DNA of 64,000 nucleotides, taken from positions 707,956 through 771,955 of the forward strand of contig BCJJ01000002.1 in the NCBI GenBank assembly GCA_039545355.1. Reading direction: 5' to 3'. The notes under the pieces were generated by a model that was given only the letters and a program-made list of their open reading frames with translations, did no database searches and had not been told where the DNA came from. Positions 1 to 12,682 of the stretch are shown one piece after another; within the stretch, counting starts at the first letter, position 1; every line of letters starts with the position of its first letter. This DNA is from Trichosporon coremiiforme. Lineage: Eukaryota > Basidiomycota > Tremellomycetes > Trichosporonales > Trichosporonaceae. A program made the translations under genes and the position numbers.

Positions 1-575
1 TCGGGGGGGGGGGGAAGCGCATGGTGGTGCGCTGGTGGTGCGCTGACGGCATGTCTCTGGAAAGGGTCTTATCTTCACTCCTTCCAGGGTCCCAAATCAC
101 TGCCGAGTGGGCGGGCAGAAGGGACGAAGCATCTGTACGTGAGACAGGCGGTGGTTCTGCGCGATGCGCAGTGAAGCATCTAGCATCTCGATCGGCTCGA
201 TCGGTGTCAGTCAGGTGAGTCGGAGAGTAGGTTGGACGCGGCCGAGCATGTTGAACATGTGGGTCAAAGTCCTCCTGGCGACTAAATGGAGAGTGATGGT
301 GAGTGCAATGCTGAGTTGCGACTTTGAGTTGCGCCTCGGCGAGCTATGAGATGCCAAAGGCACACAGATGCGCATGCCTACGCCAATCGCCACAGAGGCC
401 CCCGGAAGAAGGCTCCGGTTATTGGCCGAGAACAACCTCCACCTCGAAAGACTGGGTGCCCCACGACGTCAGCGGCAGAGGGCGGTATCAGATGGAATGG
501 GGGGGAACCCGATCCGTAGCTCTCTCTCACAGCTGTTACCATTCAACCCGTTCCAAGTCTTAGCCTCTGCCCACC
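1..575. other. Intergenic / 5' flank
   Basis: No gene is supported here. A G homopolymer sits at about 4-14. The rest is mixed-composition sequence leading to the peroxiredoxin start. The last 60 bases are pyrimidine-rich, as expected of a fungal leader. Confidence 0.5.
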
Positions 576-1819
576 ATGTCCTTCCTCGCTCCCCGCGCCT
601 TCCGCTCGTATGTCCCCCTCTATTCGACAGCAACTGACATCCAGCGTCCTCCGTGCTCCCACCCTCAGGATGGGTGAGTCACTGTAACGGGACGAGAGTG
701 TTGCTGACGCTCAAGCTTACTCCTCCGCCCCCATCGCCAAGGGAGCCAAGCTCCCCTCCGTCCCCGTCCGCATCAAGGACATGGCTACCGAGATCGACCT
801 CTCGACCCAGCCTGGAAAGAACATCATCGTGACCGTTCCCGGCGCGTGAGTACACTTGCAACTTGCGCGATAGCGTACGTTGCGTGCAGCTGCGTGCGGC
901 CAGGCACATCCGACGTTCCCGCCGTTGCTCGGGGTTGCGGGATGGGTCCGGCTCACAGCTGGTCGCCGGCAGTCCGTAGCTTCTTGACACAGTTAAGACG
1001 CTGCCCCAGCGCCCAGCCAGCGTCCAGCTCGCTATCGCTCGCAGCGCTGACGCCAGGTTCACCCCCACCTGCCACTCCCAGGTGCCCGGGTACATCGCGC
1101 TCGCGGACAAGTTCAAGCAGAAGGGCGTTGACGAGATTTACGTCGTGAGCGTGAACGACCAGTTTGTCATGAACGCGTGGAAGAAGGACCTCGGTGGTGA
1201 CGGTGTTGAGTTTGGTGAGTACGCCGAGGGCCGCATGTCCCGCCCCGGGCATCCGGAGGACAATTCTGCGTCCTCCTCCGTTAGAGCAGTCCGCGCCCTT
1301 GTCTTGTCAGGAACCTGTGCGGCCGCCTCGTCGAATACGCCAAGACAGACAGGTGTTTCCCAAGACAGGTGCTTCCCAAGACACCTAGCGGACGGAGGAT
1401 GTTTCGAGGTTCCAATCATCAAAGCAAGCTAACCCCCAGCCTCCGACTCGCAGGGCAAGCTCGCCGGCGCGCTCGGTCTCGGCTGGGACGTGCTTCCTCT
1501 CGGCGGAACCCGTTTCCAGCGCGCGGTCATTGTCGTCGAGGACGGAAAGGTCATCGACATCAAGATCGAGCCCGAGTCGGGCAAGTGTGAGTACAAGCAG
1601 GCGAACAGACACGGCCGCGGAGTGGGCGTGGCTGCGAGCCTGCGCTTTCTAACCCTCCCGCCCCCCACCTCTGCTTCTTCGTGTTTCACGTCGGCCCCAC
1701 CCCGCTGGACGCTGAGGTCGAGTGGCAGAGTTGGGGTTGGAAGCAAGAGGAACATCTGGACTTCTAGCTGACAAACAGCCACCGTGACCCAGGCCGAGGA
1801 GCTGCTCAAGGGTCTCTAA
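576..1819 (+). CDS. Peroxiredoxin, Prx5 / Ahp1 / Pmp20 type, probably mitochondrial
   Basis: Thiol peroxidase that reduces hydrogen and alkyl peroxides. Six exons join in frame: 576-607, 645-673, 716-845, 1057-1214, 1440-1586 and 1779-1819. All introns have GT..AG ends, and the first starts GTATGT. Exon 4 opens with the peroxidatic-cysteine motif FTPTCHSQVPGY, the Prx5 signature (Cys at the TPxC position), followed by VSVNDQFVMNAW, typical of this subfamily. Exon 5 carries LGGTRFQRAVIVVEDGKV and the tail ends EELLKGL. Total about 178 residues, normal for the family. The first exons encode an Arg-rich, acid-free stretch (MSFLAPRAFRSVLRAP...), which suggests a mitochondrial presequence; this is inferred. 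It converges with the P450 gene, whose stop lies about 330 bases downstream. Confidence 0.9.
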
Positions 1820-2147
1820 GCGGGCCGCTCAACGATCTCTTTTGGGTATCCAAAAGAAGCGAGCGAAGGCTCAAAAAAAAGTCAAGAAGAATGCAAAAGA
1901 TGTAACAGTGGACAAGTGTGGACCGAGATGGACGACTTCAGACGATTCATGCTAAGCTACAACTGACCTATCTCTGAACTACTGTCTCGCTGAGGAGACT
2001 CCGCCTCGCCTCGGCCGATGGCTTGGGTGGTAGTATTCAGCCTCGACTCGACTCAGCCAACGTATGGCTTCGGCCCTGTCGGCCACCTTCCGCACTCTGA
2101 CTCCGCCTCAGCCAGCGCTTCAGCAACAAGCTCGGCCACGACTCCGC
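1820..2147. other. Convergent 3' region
   Basis: This is the shared 3' flank of the peroxiredoxin (+) and P450 (-) genes. It has an A-rich stretch at about 1873-1905 that could hold polyadenylation signals. The second half is rich in repeated 'ctcggcc/cgcctc' words. No gene seen. Confidence 0.4.
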
Positions 2148-3942
2148 CTAGTTCTCCACAGCACTAACCATAAGCGGCATCTGCGGGCCCGTCTTATCCT
2201 CGCCGACAACGACACAGCGCTGAATAACGAGCCAAGTCTTCTTCAGCTTGGGCTGGGAGGGCGGGATCTCAAACTTGAAGCTGCGGATGAGCACGAAGAG
2301 GACAATCTTCATCTCGATCACAGTGAGTCTGTGGCCGATACAGTTCCGCGGCCCCGCCAGGAAGGTCATGAGGTTTCCCCACACTCCTGGGGTTTGCGTC
2401 GTGGGGATTCCGTCGCGCGAGAAACGGTCGGGGTTGTAGATACGCGCGTCGTGGCCCCAGATCTTCGGGCTCGTGTTGATGTACGCGATAGGGGTGGAGA
2501 CTTCGGAGCCCTTGGGGAGGTGGAGTTCGGTGATTTTCTGGGAGTCAGCTGGACTGTTCCTTGAAGCTGAGCTGGGCCGTAGACTCTGCCTCGCCTCGTA
2601 GAGAAATGTGAGGTTGAGAGCCGAGTTCACTCACCTCGCCGTTCGTCAGCGTGATCGGCTTGGACAGGGGGACGACCGCGTTGGCGGTAGCCACACGCGA
2701 AGACATGGGCACAGGGCTGTCGAGGCGGAGCGACTCGTGCACGACCGCGTCGAGGTAGGGCAGGGCGTGGAGCTCGTCCCAGCTCGGCTCGTTGCTGTCG
2801 ACGTCGAGCAGCTCCTTGCGCAGCTTGTCCTGGACGCCCTGGTTCGTGGCGAGGTGGTAGAGCGTCCACATGAGTGCGGTTCCCGTCGTCTCGTGGCCGG
2901 CGAACAGAATGGTCGAGCACTGGTCGGCAACTTCGGCGTCAGACAGGCGCTGGTCGTCACGCAGGTCCGGGGCCATGTTAGCCTTGATGAGCAGACTGAG
3001 GCAGTCCTTGCCGAGATCTTGCGAGTTCTTCTCGATGACGCCGTTGTTGGAAGCGAGGAGCTGCGCCTTCTTCTCGGCCACGATCGCCATGCCGATCTCC
3101 TGGCTCTTGGCGCGCACCGCGTGCGAGACGCGCCGCCGCTCCGTCGGGACCCAGCCCACGATTGGTCCCAAGGCAAACTGCACGATGCTCATCAGCGTTA
3201 TGTTGAACACCGTGGCCAGGGTCTGGTTGTACGCCTCGCGGAGCTCGTTGGGCTCGTCGCCGAGCGCTTGACAGTCGTAGCCGAAGCCGACGAGGGAGAT
3301 GATGTCGAGCGTGGCCTGGGAAACGAAGGAGAGCACGTCCAGCTTGCGCTTGCCCGGAACGTGGTCGACGCCCTTGTCCGAGTCCGGCTCCTCGAGCGTG
3401 CGGAACACCTTGCGTTGGAGCTCGTACGCCTTCTCGAAAATAGTCGGGGCCATGGGCACGAGTTGCGGCCACCCGAAGGCGGGGTTCAGGACACGGCGCT
3501 GGCGGCGGTGCAGCTTGCCCTCTGCCGCGACGAGGCCCAGACCGAGAGCGTCCTCGAGGATCTTGCGCCCGCCCTCGGGTTTGATGAACAGGTCCGGGTG
3601 CGTCCACATGTACTGCGACGCCTTGAGGTCGTCAGTGACGCAGGCGTAGTGTTGCCCGAGCACACGCGGGATCTTGACGGTTCCCTCGGTGCCCTCGAGC
3701 CACTTCTGGTGCGCATCCTTCGGAGTCAGGTTCATGACCTCGATGCCGTTGCCGATGAGCCAGTGCGCGCGTTTCGGGCCGGGGAGCTTGGAGAACGCGC
3801 CGTGGTACGTCGTCACGTAGATGCGGCCGGCGAACCAGGCCAGGAGGGCGGCGAGGGAGAACAGCCACGGGTGAGCTTGAATGAGAGACAGCAGGTGGCG
3901 CCCCGCCTCGAGCGCGGAGCCCTGCGCGCCGATCGCCGTCAT
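2148..3942 (-). CDS. Cytochrome P450 monooxygenase
   Basis: Haem-thiolate monooxygenase, probably anchored in the ER. Two exons (3942-2635 and 2537-2148) are joined across a 97-nt intron (GTGAGT..CCCAG, phase 0), giving 565 residues. An N-terminal hydrophobic segment near residues 28-48 (PWLFSLAALLAWFAGRIYV) is followed by the proline hinge LPGPK. The I-helix oxygen-binding motif AGHETTG lies near residue 348, the K-helix ExxR as ESLR near 403, the NPDRF meander motif near 472, and the haem loop FLAGPRNCIG near 495 with its cysteine near 502. All catalytic landmarks are intact. The CYP family and substrate cannot be assigned from sequence reading alone. There is no biosynthetic gene cluster around it. 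Confidence 0.93.
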
Positions 3943-5122
3943 GGTGTCGTTTACGGACGATATGGTGAAGGAGTGTACGGGTGGGAAGTTGGGACTTGGC
4001 GAGGAAGACGTCGGCGGCCGTACTTGTACTTAAGTCGGAGAGATGTGTAGCCGGTGGCCGTCGGTGAAGCTGGAGTTCGCACTGGGCCGACTGGCGGAAA
4101 AGGTGGACAAGGTCATATGACAGCGAGCTCTAGGGCGTGGGTCCAGCTTGGATTGTCTTGGTACGAGACTGAGACTAAGCCGGTGCTTCTGTCGTACTCG
4201 TGCCCACCGTCGTGGATCGGCGGGCGCGGGGCACGAGGGGCCGCGCACACTCCTCGCCGGCAAGCACGCATGTGGGGAGCCCGACGTACGTTTAGGACTC
4301 ACTAAGCATGCTTAGCTGGAGTGTTGATGCGGGATTCGATATTCGGGCACGCGACATGCAGAAGTCGGCTGTCGGAGCAGGAATGAATGGTATCCGGGCA
4401 TGGCGATAGGCCAGAGATGCGTTAGGCGCTGTCAAGATGCCGTGCAGCTGCCGTCGGAGATCGCGTGCAGCTCCTTACGCGGGCTGCAGCTCAGCGTGCC
4501 CCGTCAGCCAGCTGACGTCAGGCACAGACCCAAATGGTGGTAGGTGGGTAGGAGGTGCCTTCGGCCTGGTCCGGCTCAGCGGCAGGGAGTCAGGGCAGGA
4601 GTGCGCCGGGTTTGCTGACAGGTTTATTTATTTTTGAGGTGGGATGTCGTTGTTTGCTGCGACGATCCCCTCACCGAACATGGCATGCATGGGCTGTGGA
4701 CGAGTCGATCGCCGAGACCGACGCCGAGACCGACACCGACACCGCCCACGAACGTGACAATGGAAGCGGGCGCAAGCACATATGCTCGCCGACGACAATC
4801 GACACGAGGCGCACGGTCCAGTCAACCTTTGTCACAGCAGCGGATCGTCCAATGGTCCCTTTCATGTCGTTGTGTCCCGCCCGACGCAACGCAGAGACGC
4901 ACAGACCCTTCCAATCTGACCTAGACAGAACAGGAAACTGCTGCTCCCGTCGTTGCCACCGCCGTCCACCAGCGTGACACCCCGTACCCCAGCCCGTAGC
5001 CCCGTACAGTTCTACCACGCGTACTGACAACGCGCCCACGACGCTTTTCGCGTCTTCCTCATCGCTACTCACCCGCTCACTCACTCCACTTGCCACAGTC
5101 TTTGTCTCTGCCTCTACCCACC
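3943..5122. other. Divergent intergenic region
   Basis: About 1.2 kb between the P450 start (-) and the next gene (+). It must carry both promoters. The 3' half is rich in C and GAC/CGA words (for example 4700-4750, 'gaccgacaccgac'). No convincing coding exon or RNA gene was found. Confidence 0.4.
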
Positions 5123-7015
5123 ATGGACACGGTCGACACGGCCGCCTGGGCCGTCCTGCCCGTGCTCGACCTCGGCCCCTCACGCAAGCGTGCACGCTTC
5201 CTCTCCCGTCTCTCCTTTTCCAATCTGTCTTCCCTCTTTGCTACCCCTTCGCCACCCAACCCCTCCACCCTTGACGCGATCAAGGACATTGCCTTTGACC
5301 GCGACGACGTCGATAAGGACGCCCTCATCGACGCTCTCCGCTCAGTCGCCGCCTTCACGACGCACCTCCGTGATGCCGTGCGAGCCGCCGAGGACGATAC
5401 TAGCAAGAATGTTGTTTCGCCGACAGACATTGCGCAGCGCGGCGCCGCCCTCCTCGCGGCGTACGTCCACTCCACCATGGCGACATCTCGCTACATTGCG
5501 GCCCAGGGTGGCCAGGTCAAGGTACGTCAAGCTTCTTTGGTTCGTCTTCTCAGCTAACTCCAGACCCTCATCAACATGAATGGCAAGCGTGCCCGCGACG
5601 ACGACTCTGACATGGATGCCGGCGACCGTGCGCTGTCGCAGGCACTCTTGAGCAGTCTCGAGGGTATGTTTCAGCTATACCACACGCTGCGCCGGGTCGA
5701 CTTGATCGACACAGTCGCCGAGGACGCTTTGAACACGACCGAGTCAGCCCTGCTGGCATTGCCGTTCACGGACGAGCCCGGCCTCTCGCCGATCCTGACG
5801 CACGCCGCGGCGCTGACGGAGGCGCTGCGCTCATCGCCCGGGCGCCGTGCATCTCTCACCCCCGCGCCCCTGCCAGACCCCGAGGTCGTCGAGTTTGCCC
5901 ACTCGGCATTGCACCGGCTGATCTCTGGACTGCGTGACGTGCGCACGCTGCCCGTACCGGAGCAGGGCGCCAGCAAGAAGGCTCAGCAGGAGCGCGAGCG
6001 TGCGACGGAAACTCGCCCGCTGAGGCTGGCGCTGGAGGCGCGACTCGCGAGTGCTGCCCTCGCCCGCAGCATGGACAACTCGGCCGCTGTCCGTCGCGAT
6101 GACACGGAAAGCTGGGACGTGCGCGCGGAACGGCAGCTGAAAGAGTGCCTCGAGGCAGCGGGCGAGGCGGCCGCAGCGCAAGCGAAGAGTAAGCGCGCCA
6201 ATGTCCTCCTCGACACGATCCACGCCGACGACTGGCTGCCGGCAGAGTGGTCTTGGACCGGAGAGTCGGACGCGGGGTCTGTGGCGTCGAAGCCCGACGG
6301 CGAGGAGGAAGCCGACGAGGATGCTGAAGAGTCTTCCGAATCCGAAGAAGAACCCGAGCAAGACGACGCCGCCTCACCCCTCGCGGCTCTCCTGAACCTG
6401 CACACGCGGTACGCGGAGCACAGGACGGGGCTATGGGACGTGCTCCCGATCGGTCGGCCTACGCAAGCCGCGTTCGTGCACGCACGCCTCGGCGAGCCCT
6501 TCGATGCCCTCGGCGCCAAGCTCCTCCGTGACCTGTCCCCGACCCGCCTGGTCGAGCTGGGAGCCGACCACGCCGACGTCGAGCGGTGGGTGACGCGCAA
6601 AGCGAAGGGACCGCGTAAGAGCGGAGCCAGCGCCAGCCGGTCCCGGGCGGGGTCGCGGGCGAGTAGTCGCGCGCCGTCGCGTGCCGGAACGCCAGCGAAC
6701 GAGGTCCCTGAGACGCCGCTCGAGGCAGTCAAGCGCAAAATGACAGAGGAGCCGCCGGCCAAACGGCAACGCAAAGGGAGCAAGATCCCGCCGACTCCGA
6801 CGCGGCCTCGCGCCGGCAGTACCGTCAGCAAGGCGTCCGTCCCGCCCTCGCCGGAGGTCACCAAGCGCTCCCGCGCTTCTAGCAAAGCGTCCCTCCCCCC
6901 GTCACCAGCAGTCACCAAGTCGCCACTGAAACGTCCGCGCGCCGCGTCTCGCGCCAAGCTCCCGGCCGAGAACGGTCTCCCCACCCCCGAGTCGGTCACC
7001 ACGCCGGCCAACTAA
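5123..7015 (+). CDS. Unknown, probably nuclear protein with acidic and Ser/Arg/Pro-rich tail
   Basis: Two exons (5123-5521 and 5564-7015) are joined by a 42-nt intron (GTACGT..CTAACTCCAG, phase 0), giving 616 residues. The start has the context 'cccaccATGG'. The N-terminal half is helical-looking with no motif I recognise. A strongly acidic segment near residues 375-395 (EEEADEDAEESSESEEEPEQ) is followed by a predicted globular piece. The C-terminal 150 residues are low complexity, with repeated SRAGSRASSRAPSRAG-type and 'PPSPxVTK' motifs plus basic clusters (PPAKRQRKGSK) that look like nuclear localisation signals. I do not recognise the family. It converges on URB1 with only 74 bases between the stop codons, so the 3' ends may overlap as transcripts. 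Confidence 0.75.
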
Positions 7016-7089
7016 ACCATGCTCAGAGTGTAAAGAAGATAGGGAAAACAGTCTATAATGCATAGTGGTTTGTCTGTAATGCTACGAAT

Positions 7090-10000
7090 CTATGAACGGG
7101 CGACACTCCGGGCCCAGCGGCCAACTTCAGTCTCGAGGGTCGCGACGCGAGAGGCGATGGACTTGGCGGCACTAGGGGGAATGGAGGCGAGAAGGGAGGC
7201 GCGGAACAACAGGCCAGCTGCGCTGTCGTCCATTTCTCCAATCCTCTGTGCTAACGCTCCAACGACCTGGCCCTGGCCCACGGCGGCGGCCTCCTTGGCG
7301 AGTCTGTACGCAATGCGGACAAGGGAGGGGAGGTCCTCGGCCGCAGCGGTGGGAGCGATACGAGCAACGAACTGGGCGTTGGCGCCGACGCCGGCGAGAA
7401 TCCTCAGAATCGTCGCCCGCGTCTCCTCACTCTCTGGCCGAAGGGCCGCAGCGTCATACTCGTCCTGCAACCAGCCTCGGAGGCTCTTAAGATTCCGTCT
7501 TCCATCTGGAACACTCGCGATTTGCTCCAACACGCCCAAAGCGCTCCTCCTGAAGCCCGCATCGTTGGACGCGTGGATCAGCGTCGCGAGCAAGGAAGGG
7601 ACGTGGCGGCGTTTGAGGATGCGAATGTCTGCGGCGGACCTGGTGCCGTCACGAAGGAGACGGAGGAGCCAGGACCGTTCCCGGCGCGCATTGTCGCCCG
7701 ACGCGTAGAGCGAGGCGTACAGAAGGGGCACGTCTGCTATGTCGAGCACGGGGCGTTGGAGCAGGAAGCGGGAGGAGAGGGGATAGAGGAATGAGGAGGG
7801 GGAGGCGAGGGAGCGAAGGGCGTGCGCTACGAACAGCGCGCTGAGGGAAGGGAAGCGAGGCTGCTTGCCGTCCTTCTCCTCGGGGGAAGTGGGAGGAGAC
7901 GGGGTACAGGCGTGTCGGACGAGCTGCAGAGTGTGGAGAAGCTGGAGCTGCTCGTGGAACGCGACCTGTCCCACGCGCTTCTCGGCCACGGAGAGCACGT
8001 ACCCAGCGAGCGCGCGCATGTCGGAATCCCTTGACGCCAGGGCGCAGACAGCTAAGCCTAGAACGTTAGACCGGAGAATCTCCACCCAGTCTAGTCCTGA
8101 CAGCGGCTCTTGAAGCGCGGCCAGGAGGAGGGAGAGGACAAAGACGGGGTCATAGTCGTCCTCATTCTCCTCAGCGGGGGAGAGGGGGCTAGAGGCGGAA
8201 TAGCGGTCCACGGATTCCAGAACTCGATGGCGGAGGGGGAATCGGGCGGCAGTTCCGAACACGCGCCCAGAGTCGAGGGACAGGACCGCGTCGAGAGCCT
8301 TGGTGCTCACGCCGCCTCCGGCGTGCCAATGTTTAAGAATGCTAGCGGCAGAAAGACGACGCTGCCCCTCGAACGCTGCAAACATGGACAGCAACAGACG
8401 GTCCTTGGCGGACTGCGTGCCCCCGTACAGCGGCAGAAGAGGCTCGACAAAGTTCGGCTGTGCGGAGACATACAGCGAAGCGTTGAAGAGCGCGTGCAGA
8501 AGGCGGATCTGCGACAGCGTGCCCAAGCGAGCAGAAGTCAGGGTTGAGAGACACTGGCGGACGAAACCCGCTTTCAGCATTGCGCGAGCGGCGACGATCG
8601 CGCCCAACTCGCACGCTTCATCGACCGAGAGGCGGGTCGAGACGGCGAGGAGGAGCGGCTCGGCGTCACTCTGTTCCGGCTCCACACGCAGCGCCCCAGC
8701 ATTGCGGATCGCATCGGCGAGAGAGGAGAGCGTGAGGAGTTCTTCGCCGGCAAGCTCTGATGTCGAGCTCAAGCGGCGAGTCGCCCACTGCAGTCCCTTG
8801 CTAATCAATGCGGACAAAGCGTAGGAATGGTTGGGATTCGTGATGGCCGCCGCGAGCTGAGCATACGTTAGCGAGAAGGTGATCTCGCCGAGTGTAATCT
8901 CCGCAGACTTGAGCAGGACCGCGCGGGCTGAGGCATGGACTGCGTCCGAGGCTGGAGTCGAGAGCGCAGTCAGAGCGAGAGTGGCGGTGCCCTCCGGCGC
9001 CGAGTCGAGTTCGGCCAGAGCGGGAAGGAGACGGGGGTCGTCGAGCTTGTCCGTCGAGGCCAGCGCGGTGGCAGCAGCGGGCGAGAGCGCGACGACCTGC
9101 TGCAGCAGAGACAAAGCCTCGTCCCCACCTCCAAGGAGCGTCTTGACCACGTCCGCGCCGAGTTCGACGGAAGGCGGGGCGAGACTCGTCGCCGCGTCCG
9201 AGAGCAGCGCAGAGATTGGGGCGTACGCGCCGAGTTCGAGCAACCTCGGAATCAGGGGGTAGACGGCACTAGGCGGGGCAGCGCGCACCAGTTCGCTGAG
9301 AGCCTCGATCTCGCTGACGCTGCCTTTCTTCACCACCGCAGACAGATGCTGAGCAGCTTGAGCAGAGGTCAGGAAGCGAATCCACGGCGCGAGCTCCTTC
9401 AGGTCCGACTTGAGCCCGTCGACGTATGTCTCGGCAATAGCTCTATCGAACTTGCTCCTGGTCGAGAGCGCAGACACGAGCTCGGTCGGTGTCGGCGAAA
9501 GCGACCTCACGGCCGGCGCGTTGAAAATAGCAGAAAGCAACCGCTGACAGGGGGTTCGCAGCGTCGCGGCCAGCAAGGGCAGAACGCTGTGTTTCGGGAG
9601 GAAGTGCACGAGGAACTGCGCGTGCAGCGCGTTCTCCTCCTCACTTGCCCGGTTGATGCTGAACACCAGGGAACGGTCGAACGCGCCCTCCTCGGCGCCG
9701 GTGAGCACGCGACGTGTGAACGACCGCTCTGCGTACTCCTTCTCGTCGACCAGACGCGGCATCTCGGGGTCGAGGGCAGGACGCTTCTCGCCGCTAATCA
9801 CGCCGAGATCGGCCGTGATCTGAGACAGAACCTCGGACAAACCGTGACGCGGCTGGCCCTTGGCCTTCGCCTCGTCCACCGCATCGACTAGCTTCTGCGT
9901 GATCGCCTTGACGAACGCGGTGTTTCCCTGCTTAGCCAGCAGGCCGATCACGACACGACGCAGGTAGTTGGCCACAACGGCAGCCGCCTCGGTCGCAATG

Positions 10001-12484
10001 TGCATACCGAGCAGCTTGGCGCGGAGCTGCTCCACCATGGTCATCAGGAGCGGAGACGCCGCCTCCCTCGGCGTCAGAGGGGCAACCGCAGCGGCCTCCT
10101 CGATGTACCTGTGCGCCGTCTTGGTGCAGCGGCGAACGCACTCATCGACAAAGGACAGCAGGTACACCTGCTGCGCGGTGAACATGGCGCCGTAGCCCTC
10201 TGCAATGACGGGCAGAGCGTCGAGCCAGATGTTGAGCTCGGTCGGGTCGTGCTCGAACAGAAGCGAGGGGTGCAGGAGCCGTTCCAGAAGCGTCGTCGTC
10301 ATCGTGCGCGTCACGAGATTGTGCGTCGAGAGGTGAAGCTGCAGGATGTGGTAGAGGTATGTGTACTGCGAGCCGGCGGCCTTGTTTGTCCAGTTCCATC
10401 CCGGCACCGACGCAAGCAGACGCAGGACATGCAGCTGCGACAGGGCCTCGAAGCCCTCGACATCGCCGCGCGCGTGGCCGAAGCCACCGCCCATGCCCAC
10501 GGTGCCGAGAGTACCGACAGACCCCACGGATCCACTGTCGGACACGACGGAGCCCTCACGCGCCTCGCGCCTAGCTCTCCTCTCCGCGTTGGCACTGGAG
10601 GCTGAGACGAGCAGCTTGCCGACGTCGAATCGTGCCTCCCCGGCGAGACTGGGGAGCGTCGCGTGGTAGAGACCGAAAAGACGGAGTGCGGCCTCGGTCA
10701 ACATGGCGCTGCGCGCCGCAACAGCCGGCTCGACCTCGTCATCCTCGTCCTTCGGGCGACCAAGTGTGGCCGCCTTCTGCGCGAACGCCACGACGACGGG
10801 AACCTCAGGAACGCGGAGGCGGCACTCGACTTCGAGGTCACGCGCGCGCGCCGTCCACGCGCCGTCGGGGCCCTCGCCGAGCTCAGACGCAACCTGGAAG
10901 AACAGAGCCTGAACCTTCTGAAGTTTCTGCAGACCCCTAGCCAGCGTCAGGGCCGTGACGTGCTGCACAAGGGCGACCTGGTGCTGCAGACCCTTCGAGA
11001 GGTGGCTCTTGGTGAGCGGGGACGGGAGGACAGACTCGACGACGGTGGATACGGCGGGAGGCAGAGCACGCGGCGGCATGGCCTCCTTCGATCCCTTCGG
11101 AGCCGGCTCGTGGAACGTCTCGATCGGCGGAAGGGGCAGCGAGACTATACGACCAACATAAGCCATAGTCGCGAGCCACCGCGCGTCCAGCCTCGGCTCG
11201 AGGGAAAGCGCCGAGTGCGCCCAGTATCCCGCCACGAGCTCAGGGCACGCCGTGAACATTTTGATGGCCCAAGATCCAACCCTCCCCTCGTCGTCGACAA
11301 CCCTGTTGCCGAGCTTGCGCACGACGTTGGACAGGATTCGGTTGTGCAAACCCTTGCGCTTGTCGTGCTTGTCGGTGTCGTCTTGACGGAGGTACCAGCC
11401 CTGGTCCGGGAAGCAGATGCCGCGGCCGGGCGTCGCGGTCGTGTTGATGAGGAATAACTCGGCGACGTCGGCGATGGGTGTGCCAAAGGCGGACTCGGGG
11501 CGTTCCAGCAGACGGGCGATAGAGTCGACCGCGGCCTCGTCGAGGAGGATGAGGGCCGTGCGTCGTCCAACACCCGGCGGCGGGGCCGAGATCGCACTCC
11601 ACATGCTCTTCAGAACACGGTAGACCGTCTGCGGCGGGTCGAGGCTGAGGCCGGCGTAGATCTGAGGCAGAATAGTCTTGGCATGCGTGTGCAGCGTCGA
11701 CATCGGGAGCAGCGGCAGGATCAGGTCGAGAGCGAGATGCCGAATGTCGGGGCGGTCCATCGGATCCCGTTGCCCATAGTGCACCTCTCCATCCTTGTTC
11801 CGCTTGCGCATGCCGAGCGCCTTGCCCAGCGTCTTGGCACTGCCGCCCTCCGCGATCACCTGCCAGATTTTGCCCGCGAGCCTGCCTGTCGTGTGCGGCT
11901 GCGCGGGATCCGGCGCTTCAACGTTCGCTGCCGCGGAGGCGACGGCCAAACCAGCGAGGATCTGGTCGCGCCGCCCAGACTGGAGCAGGCGCGAGAGGAG
12001 GTCGGGAAACGGTTCGGTCGCGGACACGAGCTTGGAGACGATGCCGACGAGCTGTGCGTGGAAGAAGGGAAGCGGCGTCAGAATGCGGATGACTTGAGAG
12101 AGGAGGAGAGCTGCGCTCTCCGCCAAACGCTCGTTCTTGTTCTGCTTGTCAGCTTGCATCCGTACGCCCGAGCTCACCTCCTGGGCGACATTCCATGCGT
12201 GGAAGATTTCATCAGCAGTAGCAGAGAGCTCGAGGTACTGCTGCAGAATGAGGACCGTCTGGTGGGTGATCGGGAGAGGAAGCTGGGAGAACGGCGTCAC
12301 AATCTGCTGGTGAAACGAGACGATCGCTACTGTCAGCTGTAAGCGGCGAGGAAGACATACCTTGGCGAGACCCAGACTGGAGACCGTCGCGGACTGCCTT
12401 GCCCGTGGCGAAGGACTTGGTGCCGGGCTCGGGGCGGTGGACGAGGTCCGCTTGCTGCTCATCTCTTTTGCGCTTGGGAGCCAT
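7090..12484 (-). CDS. URB1: URB1/Npa1, nucleolar pre-ribosomal-associated protein 1
   Basis: Large scaffold of early pre-60S particles, needed for 25S rRNA and 60S maturation in the nucleolus. The product is about 1787 residues, close to yeast Urb1/Npa1. The N-terminal Npa1 domain shows family-like pieces such as LIPQIYAGLSLDPP-type text (here TILPQIYAGLSLDPP) and PGRGICFPDQGWYL. The C-terminal NopRA1 domain is clearest: FLYPLSSRFLLQRPVLDI, then SWLLRLLRDGTRSAADIRIL and KRRHVPSLLATLI. Helical alpha-solenoid sequence fills the middle. I place the start at 12484 (MAPKRKRDEQQ) because a 31-nt GTATGT..CTGACAG intron (12330-12360, phase 1) then joins it in frame to QIVTPFSQLP. An internal ATG at 12462 lies in the body frame but would translate through that intron. 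Confidence 0.93.
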
Positions 12485-12610
12485 GGCGCGATGGTGAGCT
12501 GAGCTGTGAGCGGTAGGTTGACGACAAGCTGAGCAGGCTCGGCGCTCGTTGCCAGGTCGCGCTCGTCCAGAGATTTCAGAAATCTCGCTCCGTCATGATT
12601 GTTGTGGAGT

Positions 12611-12682
12611 CACGTGCAGATAAACGCGCGTGGGTTTCACGTGTACAGCAATGCGATGGGAAGGAAAGATGTTCGTCACGTG
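12611..12682. promoter_or_regulatory. Cluster of three CACGTG boxes upstream of URB1
   Basis: CACGTG occurs at 12611-12616, 12638-12643 and 12677-12682. The last is embedded in the longer palindrome GTCACGTGAC. The cluster lies 130-200 bases upstream of the URB1 start and about 700 bases upstream of the divergent arrestin gene. CACGTG is the core recognised by Cbf1-type and other bHLH factors. Function here is inferred from clustering and position only. Confidence 0.45.

Noticed and set aside
2608..4050. Plus-strand frame of 480 codons overlapping the P450 gene
   Set aside because: Antisense shadow of a high-GC coding exon. The P450 motifs on the minus strand are decisive.
8935..9891. Several long plus-strand frames inside URB1
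   Set aside because: They mirror the URB1 exon in other frames and have skewed Arg/Gly composition typical of shadows.
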